DNA from: Nonomuraea gerenzanensis
GTDB taxonomy: Bacteria > Actinomycetota > Actinomycetes > Streptosporangiales > Streptosporangiaceae
Assembly (NCBI RefSeq): GCF_020215645.1
Contig: NZ_CP084058.1
Coordinates: 7,874,001 to 7,938,000 of the forward strand
Direction: 5' to 3'
DNA length: 64,000 bases
The notes beneath the pieces were generated by a model. It saw only the letters and a program-made list of their open reading frames with translations, was not told where the DNA came from and did not search any database. The position numbers and the translations under genes were made by a program. Shown in pieces: positions 24,014 to 34,000 of this stretch; position 1 is the first letter of the stretch, and every line of letters starts with the position of its first letter.

Positions 24014-25669
24014 CTAGCCCGTTGAGGTCAGTGTGACCGGCGACTCCCCGCCCCTGTGCACCCGGCGGAAGACGTGCGGCCTGCCGCTCGCGCGGAAGTC
24101 GGCCCTGGCCGTGATCCGGCCGGTGGACGGCACGGGGAAGCCGACCGAGATGGCCATACCGGGGTCCACCCGGGCGACCGTCTGCGCCCGCGACCGGCGC
24201 TTGCCGTCGAGGCCCAGCTCGACCTGGGTCCACGGCACGCTGGAGCCGTTGTGCAAGGTCACCACGACCTGCCCGGCGGTCAGCTCCGTGCGCAGCCCGT
24301 ACGGCAGGCGCGGGTCCTCCCCGATCGAGCCGTCGAGCAGCTCCATCAGCTCCTGGGTGATCTGCGGCCTGGCGGCGGACAGGTCGCGGCTCTCCCCCGG
24401 GTCCTTGGTCAGGTCGTACAGCTCGACGCGGCCCTCCGGCCCGGCGCCGGCGATGTTCGGGTCGAACCTGACGAGCTTCCACCGGCCGCGGCGGATGGCC
24501 TGGGCCTTGCGCGGCCGGTTCCAGACCAGGTGGGAGTGCTTGGGGGCGCCCTCTCCGGTGAGCAGGCCGCGGAAGGACAGGCCGTCGAGGTTGGCGGGGA
24601 CGGGCGTGTCCGCCAGGTCGGCCAGCGTGGGCAGGATGTCCCAGGCCGCCACCGGCTGCCGCTCCACCCTCGGGCGCAGCCCCGGCGACCAGGCGATCAG
24701 CGGCACCCGGATGCCGCCCTCGTACACGTCGCGCTTGTCGGCCCGGTAGGGGCCGTTGGAGTCGAACAGCCAGGGCGTCACGCCCTTCTCCCGGTGGGGG
24801 CCGTTGTCGCTGGTGAACAGCACCAGGGTGTCCTCGGCCACGCCCGCGTCGCGCAGGGCCCTGATCAGCGCGGCGACGTCGGTGTCGAGCCTGGCCACCT
24901 GGGCGGCGTGGCGGCGGTTGGGACCGCTCCACGGCTTGTTCTCGTACTCGCCGGCGTCACCCTGGATGACGCTGGGCGAGTGCGGCAGGGTGCTGGCATA
25001 GAAGAGCAGGAACGGCTTGCCGCTGTCGTCGCCGATGAAGTCGACGGCTCGCTGCCTGAACAGGTGCGGCGCGTACTTGCTGCCGTCGAGCTGCACCTTC
25101 TGCCCGTTGTGCCACAGGTACTTGGGGAAGTACTGGTGCGCGTGCCTGTGACCGATGTAGCCGAAGAACTCGTCGAAGCCGCGCAGGTTCGGGTGCGAGG
25201 CCTGGCCGGGCTCCTCGGGGCCGAAGCCCCACTTGCCGATGCAGGCGGTCCGGTAGCCCGACAGCTGCAGCACCTCGGCGAAGGTGAGGTCCGCGTCGGT
25301 GAGCGAGTGCTGCGGGCCGCCCTCCGGGTTCTCCCGTACGGTGCTGTGGCCGGCGTGCAGCCCGGTGAGCAGCGAGCAGCGCGACGGCGCGCAGAGCGGC
25401 GCCCCGGAGTAGGCCGACTTGAACTGCACGCCCTCGGCCGCCAGCCGGTCCAGGTTCGGCGTGTCGATCAGCCGCTGCCCGTTGCTGCCTATCTCGCCCC
25501 AGCCGAGGTCGTCGGCCAGGATGAGCAGGATGTTCGGCCGCCTGGGCAGGCTGCCACGACGTGCGGTGGCCTCGGCGCCCGCGGGAGTCACCGCGGGCAG
25601 GGCGAGGCCGGCGAAGGTACCGGCGAGTAAAGCTCGGCGCGAAGGCCCGTTGATCACGAAGGGCAACAT
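24014..25669 (-). CDS. Secreted arylsulfatase, type I (formylglycine)
   Basis: Hydrolyses sulfate esters outside the cell. SRRALLAG at residues 10-17 followed by a hydrophobic stretch is a twin-arginine signal, suiting a cofactor-bearing enzyme. The active-site motif C93-A-P-S-R97 marks the cysteine converted to formylglycine, and the metal aspartates are in LADDLGWGE (52-60). Residues after about 450 form a beta-rich C-terminal domain. 551 residues. It follows the sulfotransferase gene on the same strand by 79 bases. The matching maturation enzyme is not in the window. The real substrate is unknown. Confidence 0.92.
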   Translation of the reverse strand: MLPFVINGPSRRALLAGTFAGLALPAVTPAGAEATARRGSLPRRPNILLILADDLGWGEIGSNGQRLIDTPNLDRLAAEGVQFKSAYSGAPLCAPSRCSLLTGLHAGHSTVRENPEGGPQHSLTDADLTFAEVLQLSGYRTACIGKWGFGPEEPGQASHPNLRGFDEFFGYIGHRHAHQYFPKYLWHNGQKVQLDGSKYAPHLFRQRAVDFIGDDSGKPFLLFYASTLPHSPSVIQGDAGEYENKPWSGPNRRHAAQVARLDTDVAALIRALRDAGVAEDTLVLFTSDNGPHREKGVTPWLFDSNGPYRADKRDVYEGGIRVPLIAWSPGLRPRVERQPVAAWDILPTLADLADTPVPANLDGLSFRGLLTGEGAPKHSHLVWNRPRKAQAIRRGRWKLVRFDPNIAGAGPEGRVELYDLTKDPGESRDLSAARPQITQELMELLDGSIGEDPRLPYGLRTELTAGQVVVTLHNGSSVPWTQVELGLDGKRRSRAQTVARVDPGMAISVGFPVPSTGRITARADFRASGRPHVFRRVHRGGESPVTLTSTG

Positions 25670-25708
25670 ATCGGAGCCTCGGGCGAATGGCGGGCAAATC
25701 GCAAGCGA

Positions 25709-25723
25709 ACTCTGTCACAGAGT
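25709..25723. promoter_or_regulatory. Perfect 15-base palindrome ahead of the sulfatase gene
   Basis: ACTCTGTCACAGAGT, seven-base arms with one central base, 40 bases upstream of the sulfatase start and 26 bases past the sulfotransferase stop. Suits a dimeric repressor; the regulator is unknown and none is encoded next to it. Confidence 0.5.
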
Positions 25724-25748
25724 GGCAACCGACGGAGGGTGCCGCCCA

Positions 25749-26642
25749 TCAGGCGAGATAGTCCCACGTCCGGCAGATGTCGTGCAGCTCGGCGGGGATC
25801 TCCTCGGGCGTCGGCAGCGGCCTGCCGGCCACCACGGTGCCGGTGCGGATCTTGTCGCGCCAGTCGCCGATGCCCTTGACGAAGCCGCCGTGGTCTTTCC
25901 TGCCGTACTCCAGCATGATCTGCTCGAACTCCACGCCGAGGTACAGGCAGATCCGGCGGAGCTGACCCTCCGGGTCGGCCGTCAGCTCCTCGTACCGCAC
26001 GGTCAGCCCCTCCAGATGGGTGCGCGCCTCCTCCAGGTACTTCATGTAGTTGAGCGTGCGCGGCACGGCCTCGCTCATCGGCCGCTTGACCGGGTCGGCC
26101 TCGTGCCAGGACTGCACGATCGACATCGGATGACGCAGCAGGAAGACGAAGCGCGCGTCTGGCCAGCAGGTGGCGATGCGCCGCCAGACGAAGACGTTGC
26201 TGGGCGTCTTCTCACACATGATCGACTTGCCGCTGCGGGTCAGCTCGCGGTGCAGCAGCCGGTCCCAGACGAGGTGCTCGATGTCGCTGTGGGTGTGGCC
26301 GAGCAGCTCCATGGCCTGGCGTACGGGGTCGGTGCCCAGGCCGATGGTGACCCGCCTGAAATGCGTCTCGATCGGCGAGTGGATCCGGGAGTGGCTGTTG
26401 AGCATGACGCGCAGCAGCGTGGAGCCGGACCGTACGGACGACAGCAGGAAGACGGGCTCGCGCAGCAGCCGGTCGTGCGCGGGGTCCACGGGCGGGCGGA
26501 CCTTGTCGCCGGGCAGCCGCTGCAGCTCCAGCGGCACCTTGGGCGGCGGTGGCGGTTTGGGCGGCTCCTTCTGCAGCTTGCGCGTCAACGAGTATCCCGT
26601 CAGGCCCTCGAGTGTGGCGTTGGCCCGGTACCTCCAGCTCAT
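25749..26642 (-). CDS. Sulfotransferase family protein (PAPS-dependent fold)
   Basis: Predicted to transfer a sulfuryl group from PAPS. The phosphosulfate-binding loop is FLLSSVRSGSTLLRVML with RSGST at residues 71-75, and the second nucleotide segment is FLLRHPMSIVQSW. 297 residues, with an unusual proline run (KPPPPPK) in the N-terminal linker. No signal peptide, so cytoplasmic. It precedes the sulfatase on the same strand, so the pair makes and breaks sulfate esters. The acceptor (trehalose, glycolipid, metabolite) cannot be told from the sequence. Confidence 0.85.
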   Translation of the reverse strand: MSWRYRANATLEGLTGYSLTRKLQKEPPKPPPPPKVPLELQRLPGDKVRPPVDPAHDRLLREPVFLLSSVRSGSTLLRVMLNSHSRIHSPIETHFRRVTIGLGTDPVRQAMELLGHTHSDIEHLVWDRLLHRELTRSGKSIMCEKTPSNVFVWRRIATCWPDARFVFLLRHPMSIVQSWHEADPVKRPMSEAVPRTLNYMKYLEEARTHLEGLTVRYEELTADPEGQLRRICLYLGVEFEQIMLEYGRKDHGGFVKGIGDWRDKIRTGTVVAGRPLPTPEEIPAELHDICRTWDYLA

Positions 26643-26803
26643 GGGGCTACAAGGTAGGGCCGGTCAGTGAACCGCAGGTGAATCCGGCCTGTGAAGATGT
26701 TGCGAGGATGACAGCTCGTTCGCGCACAAAGACGCAGAGCAGAACAAAATTCCGTTCCACCATGGGGCCTGTCAAAGTTTCAAGCACTCCATGAGGAGGA
26801 GTC

Positions 26804-27664
26804 ATGCACCCGCTCAAGCGTCGAGCCCTGCACCTCTCGTTACTCGGCGGCCTGGCCGTCGGCGCCCTGGCCGCGCTCCCCGCCGCCGGTCACGCCGCGT
26901 CCGCGGGCACCTCGTCCGCCTCCGTCCGGGTGGTCAGCGGCGGCCTGCTGCAGCTCGACTACGTCGGCTCGGCCGACTCGAACAAGGTCCTGATCACCCT
27001 CGAGTCGGGCACCAACGTGCTGCGGATCAGCGACTCGGTGAACATCACGCCCGGCGCCGGCTGCGTCTCGGCCCCGGGGGACCTGACGACCGCGCGCTGC
27101 TCGGCCGGCATCACGCGGATCTCCGCCCGGCTGGGTGAGGGCGCCGACAGGTTCACCTCGCTCGTCCCGCTGCAGGGCTACGTCGAGGGTGACGGCGGCG
27201 ACGACGTCTTCCGTCCCGGCCAGTCCAAGGGCAGCGTGGGCGCGGCGACCAGCCGGATCATGTACTTCGGCGGTCTCGGCGTGGACACCGCCGACTACCA
27301 GGGCGTGCCGGCCACCGGCCCGACCGGGACCGACGGCGTCAACGTGAGCCTGGACTTCCGCTACAACGACGGGCGCGCGGCCGACGGCGCCCGCCCCGCC
27401 GACGAGGACAACGTCCAGACCGAGAACGTGGTCGGCGGCTCGTTCGGCGACAGGCTCACCGGCGACGACCTGAACAACCGGCTCACCGGGGGCAACGGGC
27501 GGGACCTGCTGTCCTCGGGCCGCGGCGACGACGTGATCGACCTGCGGGACGACACCGGCGACCAGTCGTCGTCCTGCGGCGAGGGCACCGACGTGGCTTT
27601 GATCGACGCCGGGGCGCGCGACCGGGTCAGCGTGGACTGCGAGACGGTCCAGAGCCCCGGCTAG
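26804..27664 (+). CDS. Secreted calcium-binding RTX-like repeat protein
   Basis: The 286-residue protein has a signal peptide (HPLKRRALHLSLLGGLAVGA, cleaved near AGHAA) and then a glycine/aspartate-rich region with RTX-type pieces: DGGDDVFRPGQ, GDRLTGDDLNNRLTGGNGRD and SGRGDDVIDLRDDTGD. Such nonapeptides bind calcium and fold as a beta roll outside the cell. Two cysteine pairs may form disulfides. GAGGAG lies just ahead of the ATG. There is no enzymatic domain; a structural or adhesive role is possible. The stop overlaps the convergent regulator gene. Confidence 0.75.
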   Translation: MHPLKRRALHLSLLGGLAVGALAALPAAGHAASAGTSSASVRVVSGGLLQLDYVGSADSNKVLITLESGTNVLRISDSVNITPGAGCVSAPGDLTTARCSAGITRISARLGEGADRFTSLVPLQGYVEGDGGDDVFRPGQSKGSVGAATSRIMYFGGLGVDTADYQGVPATGPTGTDGVNVSLDFRYNDGRAADGARPADEDNVQTENVVGGSFGDRLTGDDLNNRLTGGNGRDLLSSGRGDDVIDLRDDTGDQSSSCGEGTDVALIDAGARDRVSVDCETVQSPG

Positions 27665-28548
27665 GCGCGTTTGACCCTGCGGTCGTGGATCACCGCGTAC
27701 GTGTTGCGCAGCGCCTCCATCGAAGCGTCGTAGGAGGCCTGCGCGACCCCCGTGAACAGGCAGTCCACCACCATGAGCTGGGCGATGCGGCTGCCCAGCG
27801 CCCCCGAGCGGAACCGGGTCTCCCGCGCGGCCGTCGTGAGCGTCACGTCGGCCGCGCGGGCCAGCGGCGACTCGCGGAAGTTCGTGATCGCCACGGTGGC
27901 GGCGCCGGCCTTGCGGGCGATGGCCAGGAACTCGACGGTGTCCACGGTGGCGCCGCTGTGCGAGACCGCCACCGCCACGCAGCCGGGGTCGAGCGTGGCC
28001 GCCGAGGTCCAGGCCGAGTGGGAGTCGTGCCAGTTGATCGCGGTGCGGCCGATGCGGGACAGCTTCTGCTGCAGGTCCAGCCCGACCAGCGCGCTCGCGC
28101 CCACCCCGAAGGTGTCGATCCTGCGCGCGGCCAGCAGCCGCGCCACCGCCTCGCCCAGCGCCTCCATGTCGAGCATGCGGGCGGTGTCGGCGATGGAGAG
28201 CGTCTCGTTCATCGCCACCTTGGAGACGATGCCCTCCAGGCTGTCGTTCCTGTCGATGTCGCCCGACACCTCCGGCAGGCTGGCGGCGGCCAGCTCCTCC
28301 CTGGCCACGGCCCTGGTCAGGTCGATGCGGAAGTGCTTGTAGTGGGCGTAGCCCATGCGCTGGTAGAAGCGCACCACAGAGGTCGTCGAGGTCTCGCAGC
28401 GGGCGGCCAGCTCGGCGATGGACAGGTTGGCGGCGGTGGACGGGTCGCCGACGAACAACTCGGCGATGCGCCGCTCGGACGGCCGCAGGGCCGGCATGGC
28501 CGCGCGGATGCGGATGAGCAGCGTCTCGGCTTGTTCGGCCATCGTCAC
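27661..28548 (-). CDS. RpiR/MurR-family regulator with SIS domain
   Basis: Sugar-phosphate-sensing transcription factor, 295 residues. The N-terminal HTH_6 domain (about 20-80) includes LRPSERRIAELFV and SIAELAARCETSTTSVVRFYQRMGY; the C-terminal SIS domain (about 125-260) contains VAVSHSGATVDTVEFLAIARK. In this family the ligand is often MurNAc-6-phosphate, and the gene is divergent from an operon with murQ and anmK, so a MurR-like role is likely. There is a 74-base shared control region. It overlaps the RTX-like gene at the 3' end by four bases. Confidence 0.88.
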   Translation of the reverse strand: MTMAEQAETLLIRIRAAMPALRPSERRIAELFVGDPSTAANLSIAELAARCETSTTSVVRFYQRMGYAHYKHFRIDLTRAVAREELAAASLPEVSGDIDRNDSLEGIVSKVAMNETLSIADTARMLDMEALGEAVARLLAARRIDTFGVGASALVGLDLQQKLSRIGRTAINWHDSHSAWTSAATLDPGCVAVAVSHSGATVDTVEFLAIARKAGAATVAITNFRESPLARAADVTLTTAARETRFRSGALGSRIAQLMVVDCLFTGVAQASYDASMEALRNTYAVIHDRRVKRA

Positions 28549-28588
28549 CCCGTCGCTGGAAAGAAAATACCCCGGTGGTAGGGTCTGC

Positions 28589-28601
28589 GTAATTTTATGA
28601 C
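28589..28601. promoter_or_regulatory. Candidate operator and -10 region between the RpiR regulator and the muropeptide operon
   Basis: GTAATTTTATGAC is an imperfect 13-base palindrome, unusually AT-rich for this sequence, in the middle of the 74-base divergent gap. TAATTT (28590-28595) could be the -10 element of the operon. The site would suit an SIS-domain RpiR regulator. No good -35 element is visible. Confidence 0.4.
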
Positions 28602-28622
28602 CTACTGCCCGAAGGAGACCAC

Positions 28623-30170
28623 ATGCCCCGTGGCGCCTTCTCCGCGGCCGGCCTCGCCGCCGCGTTGTCCCTCGCCCTGACCGCCTGTTCGTCCTCCTCC
28701 GGGCCAGCCGCCAGCAGCACCCCTGCCGGTCAGGCGGGCGGCTCGCTGGTGGTCGGCGTGACCTCCGACCCCGACACGCTCTTCCCCTGGAAGGCCACCC
28801 AGTTCACGGCCGTCAACGTGCTGCAGAACCTGTACGGCACGCTCACCGAGTTCGACAAGGACCTGAACGTGGTGCCCGGCCTGGCCGAGTCGTGGCAGGC
28901 CGCCGAGGACGGCAAGCAGCTGACGCTCAAGCTCCGGCAGGGCGTCACGTTCGCCGACGGCAGCACGTTCGACTCCAAGGACGTCAAGTCGTCCCTCGAC
29001 AAGATCATGGACGAGAAGACGGCGGCCGTGGCCCGGGCGTCGCTGGCGTCGGTGAAGTCCGTCGAGGCGCCCGACGCGAGCACGGTGGTGCTGGAGCTGA
29101 CCGGCCCCGACGCCGCGCTGCCCGCCAACCTGGCCACCGTCAACATGGCCATCCTCTCCTCCGACGACACCGAGGAGAAGCTCAACGCCACGCCCAACGG
29201 CACCGGGCCGTTCACGCTGGGCAAGCGGGTGGCCAGCCAGTCGATCACGCTCAACAGGAACGACAAGTACTGGGGCGCGGAGAAGCCGAAGGTGGGCTCC
29301 GTCGAGTTCCGGGTGATCCCCGACGAGTCGTCCATCGTCTCGGCCATGCAGTCGGGCAACGTGCAGCTCGCCGTCTTCAACGACCCGCTCGTCGCGCAGA
29401 CCGCCGAGGGCGGCGGCACGATCACCGTGGCCAAGACGCCGCAGCTCAACTACCACGCGCTGCAGCTCAACGCGCAGCGCGGCGACCTCAAGGACGTCAA
29501 CGTGCGGCTGGCGATCCAGTGCGCGATCGACCGTAAGCAGGTGCTCGACACCGCCGCGCTCGGCGAGGGCGAGGTGACCGGGCCGATCACCGCCCCGGCG
29601 TTCAAGTCGGACCCGAACAAGCGCCCCTGCCCGAACCGCGACCTGGCCAAGGCCGCGGAGTACCTCGGCAAGGCCGGCAAGTCCGGCGGCGTGACGGTCA
29701 AGACCATCGTCTCGCAGGGCGAGTACGCCACCTCCGTCAACGAGGCGCAGAACCTCAAGGCCCAGCTCGCCGAGGCGAAGATCAACCTGGAGCTGGAGGT
29801 GCTGGAGTCGGGCGCGTTCGTGGACCGCTGGGTGGCGGCCGACTTCGACGCGGCCGTCGCGCTCAACGGCGGGCGGCCCGACCCCGACGGCTCCTACGGC
29901 CGCTACTTCACCAGCGAGGGCAACCTGAACAAGGTCGCCGGCTACAGCTCCCCCGAGCTGGACAAGCTGTTCGCGCAGGGCAAGGCCACCAGCGACCAGG
30001 CCGCGCGCAAGGCGATCTACGACCAGGTGGGCGCGCACCTGGAGGACAACGCCGCCTGGATCTGGCTGTTCTCCGGCTACACCTACACCGCGACGACGGC
30101 GAACGTGACCGGCTTCACGCCGATGGCCAGCGGCTCGCTGCAGTACCTGCGGACCACCGCGGTCGGATGA
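28623..30170 (+). CDS. ABC transporter substrate-binding lipoprotein, peptide/oligosaccharide type (SBP_bac_5)
   Basis: Cell-surface binding protein that captures the ligand for the permeases encoded next. The lipobox LTAC (19-22) follows a short signal sequence. The body shows VTSDPDTLFPWKAT, VPGLAESWQ and LKLRQGVTFADGSTFDSKDVKSS, typical of DppA/OppA-like proteins. 515 residues. GAAGGAG precedes the ATG. It begins an operon with murQ and anmK, so the ligand is probably a cell-wall muropeptide or anhydro-muropeptide and not a plain dipeptide; this is inference. Confidence 0.9.
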   Translation: MPRGAFSAAGLAAALSLALTACSSSSGPAASSTPAGQAGGSLVVGVTSDPDTLFPWKATQFTAVNVLQNLYGTLTEFDKDLNVVPGLAESWQAAEDGKQLTLKLRQGVTFADGSTFDSKDVKSSLDKIMDEKTAAVARASLASVKSVEAPDASTVVLELTGPDAALPANLATVNMAILSSDDTEEKLNATPNGTGPFTLGKRVASQSITLNRNDKYWGAEKPKVGSVEFRVIPDESSIVSAMQSGNVQLAVFNDPLVAQTAEGGGTITVAKTPQLNYHALQLNAQRGDLKDVNVRLAIQCAIDRKQVLDTAALGEGEVTGPITAPAFKSDPNKRPCPNRDLAKAAEYLGKAGKSGGVTVKTIVSQGEYATSVNEAQNLKAQLAEAKINLELEVLESGAFVDRWVAADFDAAVALNGGRPDPDGSYGRYFTSEGNLNKVAGYSSPELDKLFAQGKATSDQAARKAIYDQVGAHLEDNAAWIWLFSGYTYTATTANVTGFTPMASGSLQYLRTTAVG

Positions 30171-31132
30171 GGCTGCTGCGCAACCGGCCGCTGCGGCGCG
30201 TCGCGGAGACGATCGGCATCCTGTTCGGGGTGGCCGTGGTCGTCTTCGTGATGCTGCGGGCGCTGCCGGGCGACCAGATCACGGCCGGGCTGGGCACGGA
30301 GGCCGCCGCGCTCACCCCGGCCCAGCGGCAGGCCCTGGAGCAGTACTACGGCCTGGACCAGCCGCTGGTCGCCCAGTTCTTCTCGTGGCTGGGCAACATG
30401 TTCACCGGCAACTTCGGCTACTCGGCCCGCTCCCAGCAGAGCGTGCTGGAGCTGACCCTGCACGCGCTGCCGGTGACGTTCGAGCTGGCCGTGCTGTCGA
30501 TCGTGCTGGCGCTGCTGATCGGGGTGCCGCTGGGCACGCTGGCCGCCTCCAGGACGAACTCGGCCAGGGACGCCGCCGGCCAGGTCGTGAGCCTGGCCGG
30601 GCTGTCGATCCCGGCGTTCCTGCTGGCCACGACGCTGCTGTCGATCTTCGCCGCGTCGTTCGGGTTCAACCCCAACGGGCAGGGCTTCGCCACGCTCACC
30701 GAGGACCCGCTGCTCAACCTGCAGCAGATGCTGCTGCCCGCGCTGGTGCTGGGCTTCGGCATCGCGGCGCCGATCCTGCGCACCACCCGCACGGCCGTGC
30801 TGGAGGTGCGCTCGAACGACTTCGTGCGCACCGCCCGCGCCAAGGGCGTGCCGGAGCGGCGGCTGCAGGTGCGGCACGTGCTGGGCAACGCGCTGGTGCC
30901 GATCGTGACCATGACCGGGCTGCAGTTCGGCTACCTGCTGGGCGGCGCGGTCGTGGTCGAGCAGATCTTCTCCGTGCCGGGCATCGGGCGGCAGGTGCTG
31001 CTCGGCATCCAGCAGAAGGAGTACGCGGTGGTACAGAGCACGGTGCTGGTGATCGCGCTGGCGTTCGTGCTGGTCAACCTGCTGACCGACCTGCTCTACC
31101 GGGTGATCGACCCGCGGGTGAGGGCGTCGTGA
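30167..31132 (+). CDS. ABC permease, DppB type
   Basis: First of two membrane channel subunits, 321 residues with six hydrophobic helices. It has the N-terminal TM1 plus large periplasmic loop of DppB (ALPGDQITAGLG, FSWLGNMFTGNFGYS) and the ATPase-contact loop FVRTARAKGVPERRLQVRHVL. Its ATG overlaps the binding-protein stop by four bases. Confidence 0.92.
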   Translation: MRLLRNRPLRRVAETIGILFGVAVVVFVMLRALPGDQITAGLGTEAAALTPAQRQALEQYYGLDQPLVAQFFSWLGNMFTGNFGYSARSQQSVLELTLHALPVTFELAVLSIVLALLIGVPLGTLAASRTNSARDAAGQVVSLAGLSIPAFLLATTLLSIFAASFGFNPNGQGFATLTEDPLLNLQQMLLPALVLGFGIAAPILRTTRTAVLEVRSNDFVRTARAKGVPERRLQVRHVLGNALVPIVTMTGLQFGYLLGGAVVVEQIFSVPGIGRQVLLGIQQKEYAVVQSTVLVIALAFVLVNLLTDLLYRVIDPRVRAS

Positions 31133-31947
31133 GGCGCAGCCCCGCCGCGCTGGCGGGCATCGTGATCCTCGTGCTGCTGGCGGTCGTGGCGGTGCTGTCG
31201 TACCTGGGGCTGCTGCCGTACGACCCGATCGCGCAACATCCGCCCTCGCGCTTCCAGGCGCCGTCGGGCGCGCACCTGTTCGGCACCGACCAGTTCGGCC
31301 GGGACGTCTTCTCCCGGGTGGCGGCCGGGGTCGGCAACTCGGCGCTGATCGCGGTGGTCGCGGTGGCGTTCGCGACCGTGGTGGGCACGCTGGGCGGGCT
31401 GGTGTCCGGCTTCTACCGCGGCCTGGCCGACGGCGCGATCGGCGGGGTGACGAACGTGCTGTTCGCCTTCCCGCCGCTGCTGCTGGCGCTGTCGCTGGCC
31501 TCGGTGCTGGATCGCAACTGGTTCACGATCGCCGTGGCCATCGCCATCGTGTACGTGCCGATCTTCATCCGCGTCACGCGCGGCCCGGTGCTCTCGCTCA
31601 GGGAGATCGAGTACGTGAAGGCGGCCGTCTCCACCGGCCAGAGCCGCTGGCAGATCATGTTGCGCCACGTGCTGCCCAACATCACCTCGATCATCGTCGT
31701 CCAGGTGGCGCTGTCGCTGTCGTGGGCGGTGCTGACCGAGGCGTCGCTGAGCTTCCTGGGCCTGGGCACCCCGCCGCCGGCGCCGTCGCTCGGCTCGATG
31801 ATCTTCGAGGCGCGCAGCCTGGTGTTCATCGCGCCGTGGACGCTGATCGCGCCCGGCGTGGTCGTCGTGCTGCTCGTGGTGGGGCTCAACCTGCTCGGCG
31901 ACGGCCTGCGTGACACTCTCGACCCCCGGAACCGAGGTAACCGGTGA
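31129..31947 (+). CDS. ABC permease, DppC type
   Basis: Second channel subunit, 272 residues from a GTG start that overlaps the DppB stop. It contains the DppC marker [16 protein letters not shown] near the N-terminus and the coupling loop [24 protein letters not shown], and ends [15 protein letters not shown], the family's usual C-terminus. Only the segment from [10 protein letters not shown] is protein-like; the longer open frame is a shadow of DppB. Confidence 0.92.
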   Translation: MRRSPAALAGIVILVLLAVVAVLSYLGLLPYDPIAQHPPSRFQAPSGAHLFGTDQFGRDVFSRVAAGVGNSALIAVVAVAFATVVGTLGGLVSGFYRGLADGAIGGVTNVLFAFPPLLLALSLASVLDRNWFTIAVAIAIVYVPIFIRVTRGPVLSLREIEYVKAAVSTGQSRWQIMLRHVLPNITSIIVVQVALSLSWAVLTEASLSFLGLGTPPPAPSLGSMIFEARSLVFIAPWTLIAPGVVVVLLVVGLNLLGDGLRDTLDPRNRGNR

Positions 31948-32843
31948 ACCTGTCAGAACTGACCACCGAGTCGGCCGATCCGCGCTTCGCCGGCATCGAC
32001 ACGATGAGCGTGGGCGAGCTGGCGGCGGCCATGAACGCGGCCGACACCACCGTGCCCGCCGCCGTCGCCGCCGCGCTGCCGGACATCACGGCGGCGATCG
32101 AGGCCACGGCCGCGCGCATGGAGGCCGGCGGCCGGCTCGTCTACGTGGGCGCGGGCACGCCGGGACGGCTGGGCGTGCTGGACGCCTCCGAGTGCCCGCC
32201 GACGTTCTCCACGCCGCCCGAGCAGGTCTTCGCGATCATCGCGGGCGGCGAGAGCGCGATCGTCTCCCCCTGCGAGGGGGCCGAGGACGACGAGCTTGCG
32301 GGGGCCGCCGCCGTGGACGCCGCCCTGATCGGGCCGCTGGACACCGTGGTGGGCGTCGCCTCCAGCGGGCGCACGCCGTACGTGCTGGCCGCCGTGCGGC
32401 GGGCGCGCGAGCACGGCGCGCTGACCGTCGGCCTGTCGTGCAACGCGGGCACGCCGCTCAGCGCGGCGGCGGAGCACGCCATCGAGGTGCTGGTCGGGCC
32501 CGAGGTGATCAGCGGCTCGACCCGGCTCAAGGCGGGCACGGCGCAGAAGCTCGTGCTCAACATGTTCTCCACGATCGTGATGGTGCGGCTGGGCAAGACG
32601 TACGGCAACCTCATGGTCGATGTGAAGGCCAGCAACGGCAAGCTGCGCGAGCGGGCCGTGCGCATGGTACGCACGATCACCGGGAGCGGGCGCGAGGAGG
32701 CGCTGGCGGCCCTGGACGCGAACGGGTTCAACGTCAAGCAGGCGGTCGTGGCCACGCGCTTCGACCTGTCGCCGCAGGACGCGGCGGCCCGGCTGGCCGC
32801 GGCCGGCGGGCGGCTGCGCGCGGCTCTGGGGGAGCTGTCATGA
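31944..32843 (+). CDS. murQ: N-acetylmuramic acid 6-phosphate etherase
   Basis: Removes the lactyl ether from MurNAc-6-phosphate to give GlcNAc-6-phosphate, the entry of wall sugars into metabolism. The 299-residue SIS-domain protein has [36 protein letters not shown] and the signature [22 protein letters not shown] start overlapping the permease stop by four bases. Being inside the ABC operon it links import directly to degradation of MurNAc. Confidence 0.96.
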   Translation: MNLSELTTESADPRFAGIDTMSVGELAAAMNAADTTVPAAVAAALPDITAAIEATAARMEAGGRLVYVGAGTPGRLGVLDASECPPTFSTPPEQVFAIIAGGESAIVSPCEGAEDDELAGAAAVDAALIGPLDTVVGVASSGRTPYVLAAVRRAREHGALTVGLSCNAGTPLSAAAEHAIEVLVGPEVISGSTRLKAGTAQKLVLNMFSTIVMVRLGKTYGNLMVDVKASNGKLRERAVRMVRTITGSGREEALAALDANGFNVKQAVVATRFDLSPQDAAARLAAAGGRLRAALGELS

Positions 32844-34000
32844 GGGTTCTCGGGATGATCTCCGGCACCTCGCACGACGGGATCGACGTGGCCGTGGTGG
32901 ACTTCGAGCTGGTCGGGAGCGTGCTCGAAGGCCGGGTCAGGCACACCGCGAGCACGCCGTACCCGGCGGAGCTGCGGGCGCGGCTGATCGCGGCGCTGCC
33001 GCCCGCGCCGGCGACGCTGGCGGAGGTGTGCGTGCTCGACACGCTCATCGGGCAGAGCTTCGCCGGGGCGGCGGCCGCGGCCATCGAGGCGGGCGGGCCG
33101 GTCGACCTGGTCGTCTCGCACGGGCAGACCGTCTACCACTGGGTGGAGGGCGCGCACGCGCTCGGCACCCTGCAGATCGGGCAGCCCGCCTGGATCGCCG
33201 AGCGGACCGGCGCGCCCGTGCTGTCGGACGTGCGGATCAGGGACATCACGGCCGGCGGGCACGGGGCGCCGCTGGTGTCGGTGCTGGACGGGCTGCTGCT
33301 CGGCGCGTACGAGGGCGGCGCCGCGGCGCTCAACCTGGGCGGCATCGCGAACATGACCGTGGTGCGCGGCGACACCCTGTACGCCTACGACATCGGCCCG
33401 GCCAACGCGCTGATCGACGCCGTGGTGACGAGCCGGGGGCTGCATCCGCGCGGCTTCGACGAGGACGGGCGGATCGCGGCGTCGGGCCGGGTGTCCGAGC
33501 GCCTGCTGGCGGTGCTGCTGGACGAGCCGTACTACCGGCTGGCCGCGCCGAAGAGCACCGGCAAGGAGCTGTTCCACCTCGAGTACGTGGACGCGGCCCT
33601 GGCCAGGGCCGGTGTGAGCGCCGGGGACGCCGATCTGGTGGCGACGCTGACCGAGCTGACCGTGCGCACGGTCGCGCACGACGTGCGGGCGGCCGGGGTG
33701 GGCACGCTGGTCGTCTCCGGCGGCGGGTGCCGCAACCCGGTCGTCATGGCCGGGCTGCGGGCCGCGCTGCCCGGCGTGACCGTGTCGCCGTCCGACGACT
33801 TCGGCGCGCCCGCCGACGACAAGGAGGCGATCGCGTTCGCGCTGATCGGCTGGCTCACCGCGCACGGCCTGCCCGGCACGGTCCCCGGCGGGACGGGCGC
33901 GGCGGGCGCCCGCATCCTGGGCACGCTGACCCCGGGCGCAGGGCCGCTGGTGCTGCCCGCCCCGGCCACCGCGCCGCCCCGGTCGCTGAGGCTGGCATGA
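32840..34000 (+). CDS. anmK: 1,6-anhydro-N-acetylmuramate kinase
   Basis: Opens and phosphorylates anhydro-MurNAc to MurNAc-6-phosphate, which feeds MurQ. The 386-residue kinase has [18 protein letters not shown] at the N-terminus (ATP loop), [19 protein letters not shown] with the catalytic aspartate region, and a C-terminal [12 protein letters not shown]. Start ATG at 32840 overlapping the murQ stop. Its presence implies that anhydro-muropeptides, products of lytic transglycosylases, are among the substrates taken up. Confidence 0.95.
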   Translation: MRVLGMISGTSHDGIDVAVVDFELVGSVLEGRVRHTASTPYPAELRARLIAALPPAPATLAEVCVLDTLIGQSFAGAAAAAIEAGGPVDLVVSHGQTVYHWVEGAHALGTLQIGQPAWIAERTGAPVLSDVRIRDITAGGHGAPLVSVLDGLLLGAYEGGAAALNLGGIANMTVVRGDTLYAYDIGPANALIDAVVTSRGLHPRGFDEDGRIAASGRVSERLLAVLLDEPYYRLAAPKSTGKELFHLEYVDAALARAGVSAGDADLVATLTELTVRTVAHDVRAAGVGTLVVSGGGCRNPVVMAGLRAALPGVTVSPSDDFGAPADDKEAIAFALIGWLTAHGLPGTVPGGTGAAGARILGTLTPGAGPLVLPAPATAPPRSLRLA

